Below, piece after piece: positions 7,783 through 7,981 of a stretch of DNA of 7,981 bases; the first letter of the stretch is position 1; the number at the start of each line of letters is the position of its first letter. The position numbers and the translations under genes are program-made. The notes below the pieces were generated by a model. It searched no databases. It saw only the letters and a program-made list of their open reading frames with translations, and was not told the origin of the DNA. Location of the stretch: assembly GCA_017646225.1 (NCBI GenBank), contig JAGCMZ010000122.1, forward strand, positions 1 through 7,981, in the 5' to 3' direction. Source of the DNA: Paludibacteraceae bacterium (GTDB lineage Bacteria > Bacteroidota > Bacteroidia > Bacteroidales > Paludibacteraceae).

Positions 7783-7929
7783 TTATTTTAGTTTTTTACG
7801 CCCTTTTGCCTTTGGTTTTGCTTCTCCTGCCTCTGCAATAATTTGCAAGCAGTCTTGATAGGTAAGTTCGGTAGGCTCGCAACCTTTGGGAAGTTTATAG
7901 TTGGTTTTGTTTTTGCACAAATATACTCC
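7783..7929 (-). pseudogene. topA: In-frame continuation of topA beyond an internal TAA
   Basis: After the TAA at 7930-7932 the same frame continues for 48 codons to a second TAA at 7783-7785. It reads GVYLCKNKTNYKLPKGCEP and so on, and ends in the lysine-rich AKPKAKGRKKLK. This matches the usual end of Bacteroidetes topoisomerase I, where NGR is followed by an aromatic residue, G-P-Y, and later NYK-(I/L)-PK. No frameshift is needed to join it. It is either a tail cut off by a recent nonsense change, a read-through extension, or the effect of a sequencing error. No start codon or promoter suggests an independent gene. Confidence 0.75.
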
Positions 7930-7981
7930 TTAGCGGCCATTTAGTAGACGCATATCGGCATCTTCGTCAAAAACTTTCACC
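7930..7981 (-). CDS. topA: DNA topoisomerase I, C-terminal fragment, ending at a premature TAA
   Basis: Only the last 16 full codons before the stop are in the window: VKVFDEDADMRLLNGR. In bacterial type IA topoisomerases of Bacteroidetes this is the final C-terminal repeat, with the pattern I-K-x-F-D-E-(D/E), then (I/L)-LNGR, then an aromatic residue, G and P-Y. Here the aromatic codon is TAA. The enzyme relaxes negatively supercoiled DNA. The catalytic core lies outside the window to the right and cannot be judged. If the TAA is real, the protein loses about 49 residues of an accessory C-terminal domain and could still be active. The identification rests on a short stretch plus the in-frame continuation after the stop. 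Confidence 0.75.
   Translation of the reverse strand, partial: VKVFDEDADMRLLNGR

Overview
The window looks like chromosomal DNA from a Bacteroidota species, probably Bacteroidales. Three things point there. Upstream of genes there are Bacteroidetes-type -7 boxes (TAnnTTTG) rather than Shine-Dalgarno sites. The secreted amylase has an AxA-Q signal cleavage site and a type IX secretion (Por) C-terminal tail. The protein sequences are of Bacteroidales character, for example CysS with KMGKS and the XRE-cupin regulator followed by an AMP-dependent ligase. The genus cannot be fixed from sequence reading alone.

Layout from left to right: (1) 1-1126, minus strand: a TolC-family outer-membrane efflux protein, cut by the left window edge. 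(2) 1259-2725, minus strand: cysS (cysteinyl-tRNA synthetase), closed by a strong hairpin terminator at 1225-1254, which makes tolC a separate transcription unit. (3) 2726-2875: a compact divergent promoter region. (4) 2876-5383, plus strand: an 835-residue secreted GH13 alpha-amylase with two N-terminal beta domains and a T9SS sorting tail. (5) 5384-5436: a three-copy 8-bp tandem repeat overlapping the amylase stop codon, then a 30-bp palindrome acting as a shared terminator for the converging genes. (6) 5437-7098, minus strand: an AMP-dependent acyl-CoA ligase. (7) 7106-7675, minus strand: an XRE-cupin regulator directly upstream of the ligase, forming a two-gene operon. (8) 7710-7751: its promoter and a perfect 13-bp inverted repeat, a likely autoregulatory operator. 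(9) 7783-7981, minus strand: the C-terminal end of DNA topoisomerase I (topA), interrupted by an in-frame TAA where a conserved aromatic residue is expected.

The genes are mostly independent: efflux, translation, glycan degradation, fatty-acid activation with its own regulator, and DNA topology. The only functional module is the regulator-ligase pair. I see no mobile element, CRISPR array, tRNA or rRNA, and no convincing new multi-gene system. The observations most worth checking are the topA in-frame stop and the operator in front of the XRE-cupin gene.
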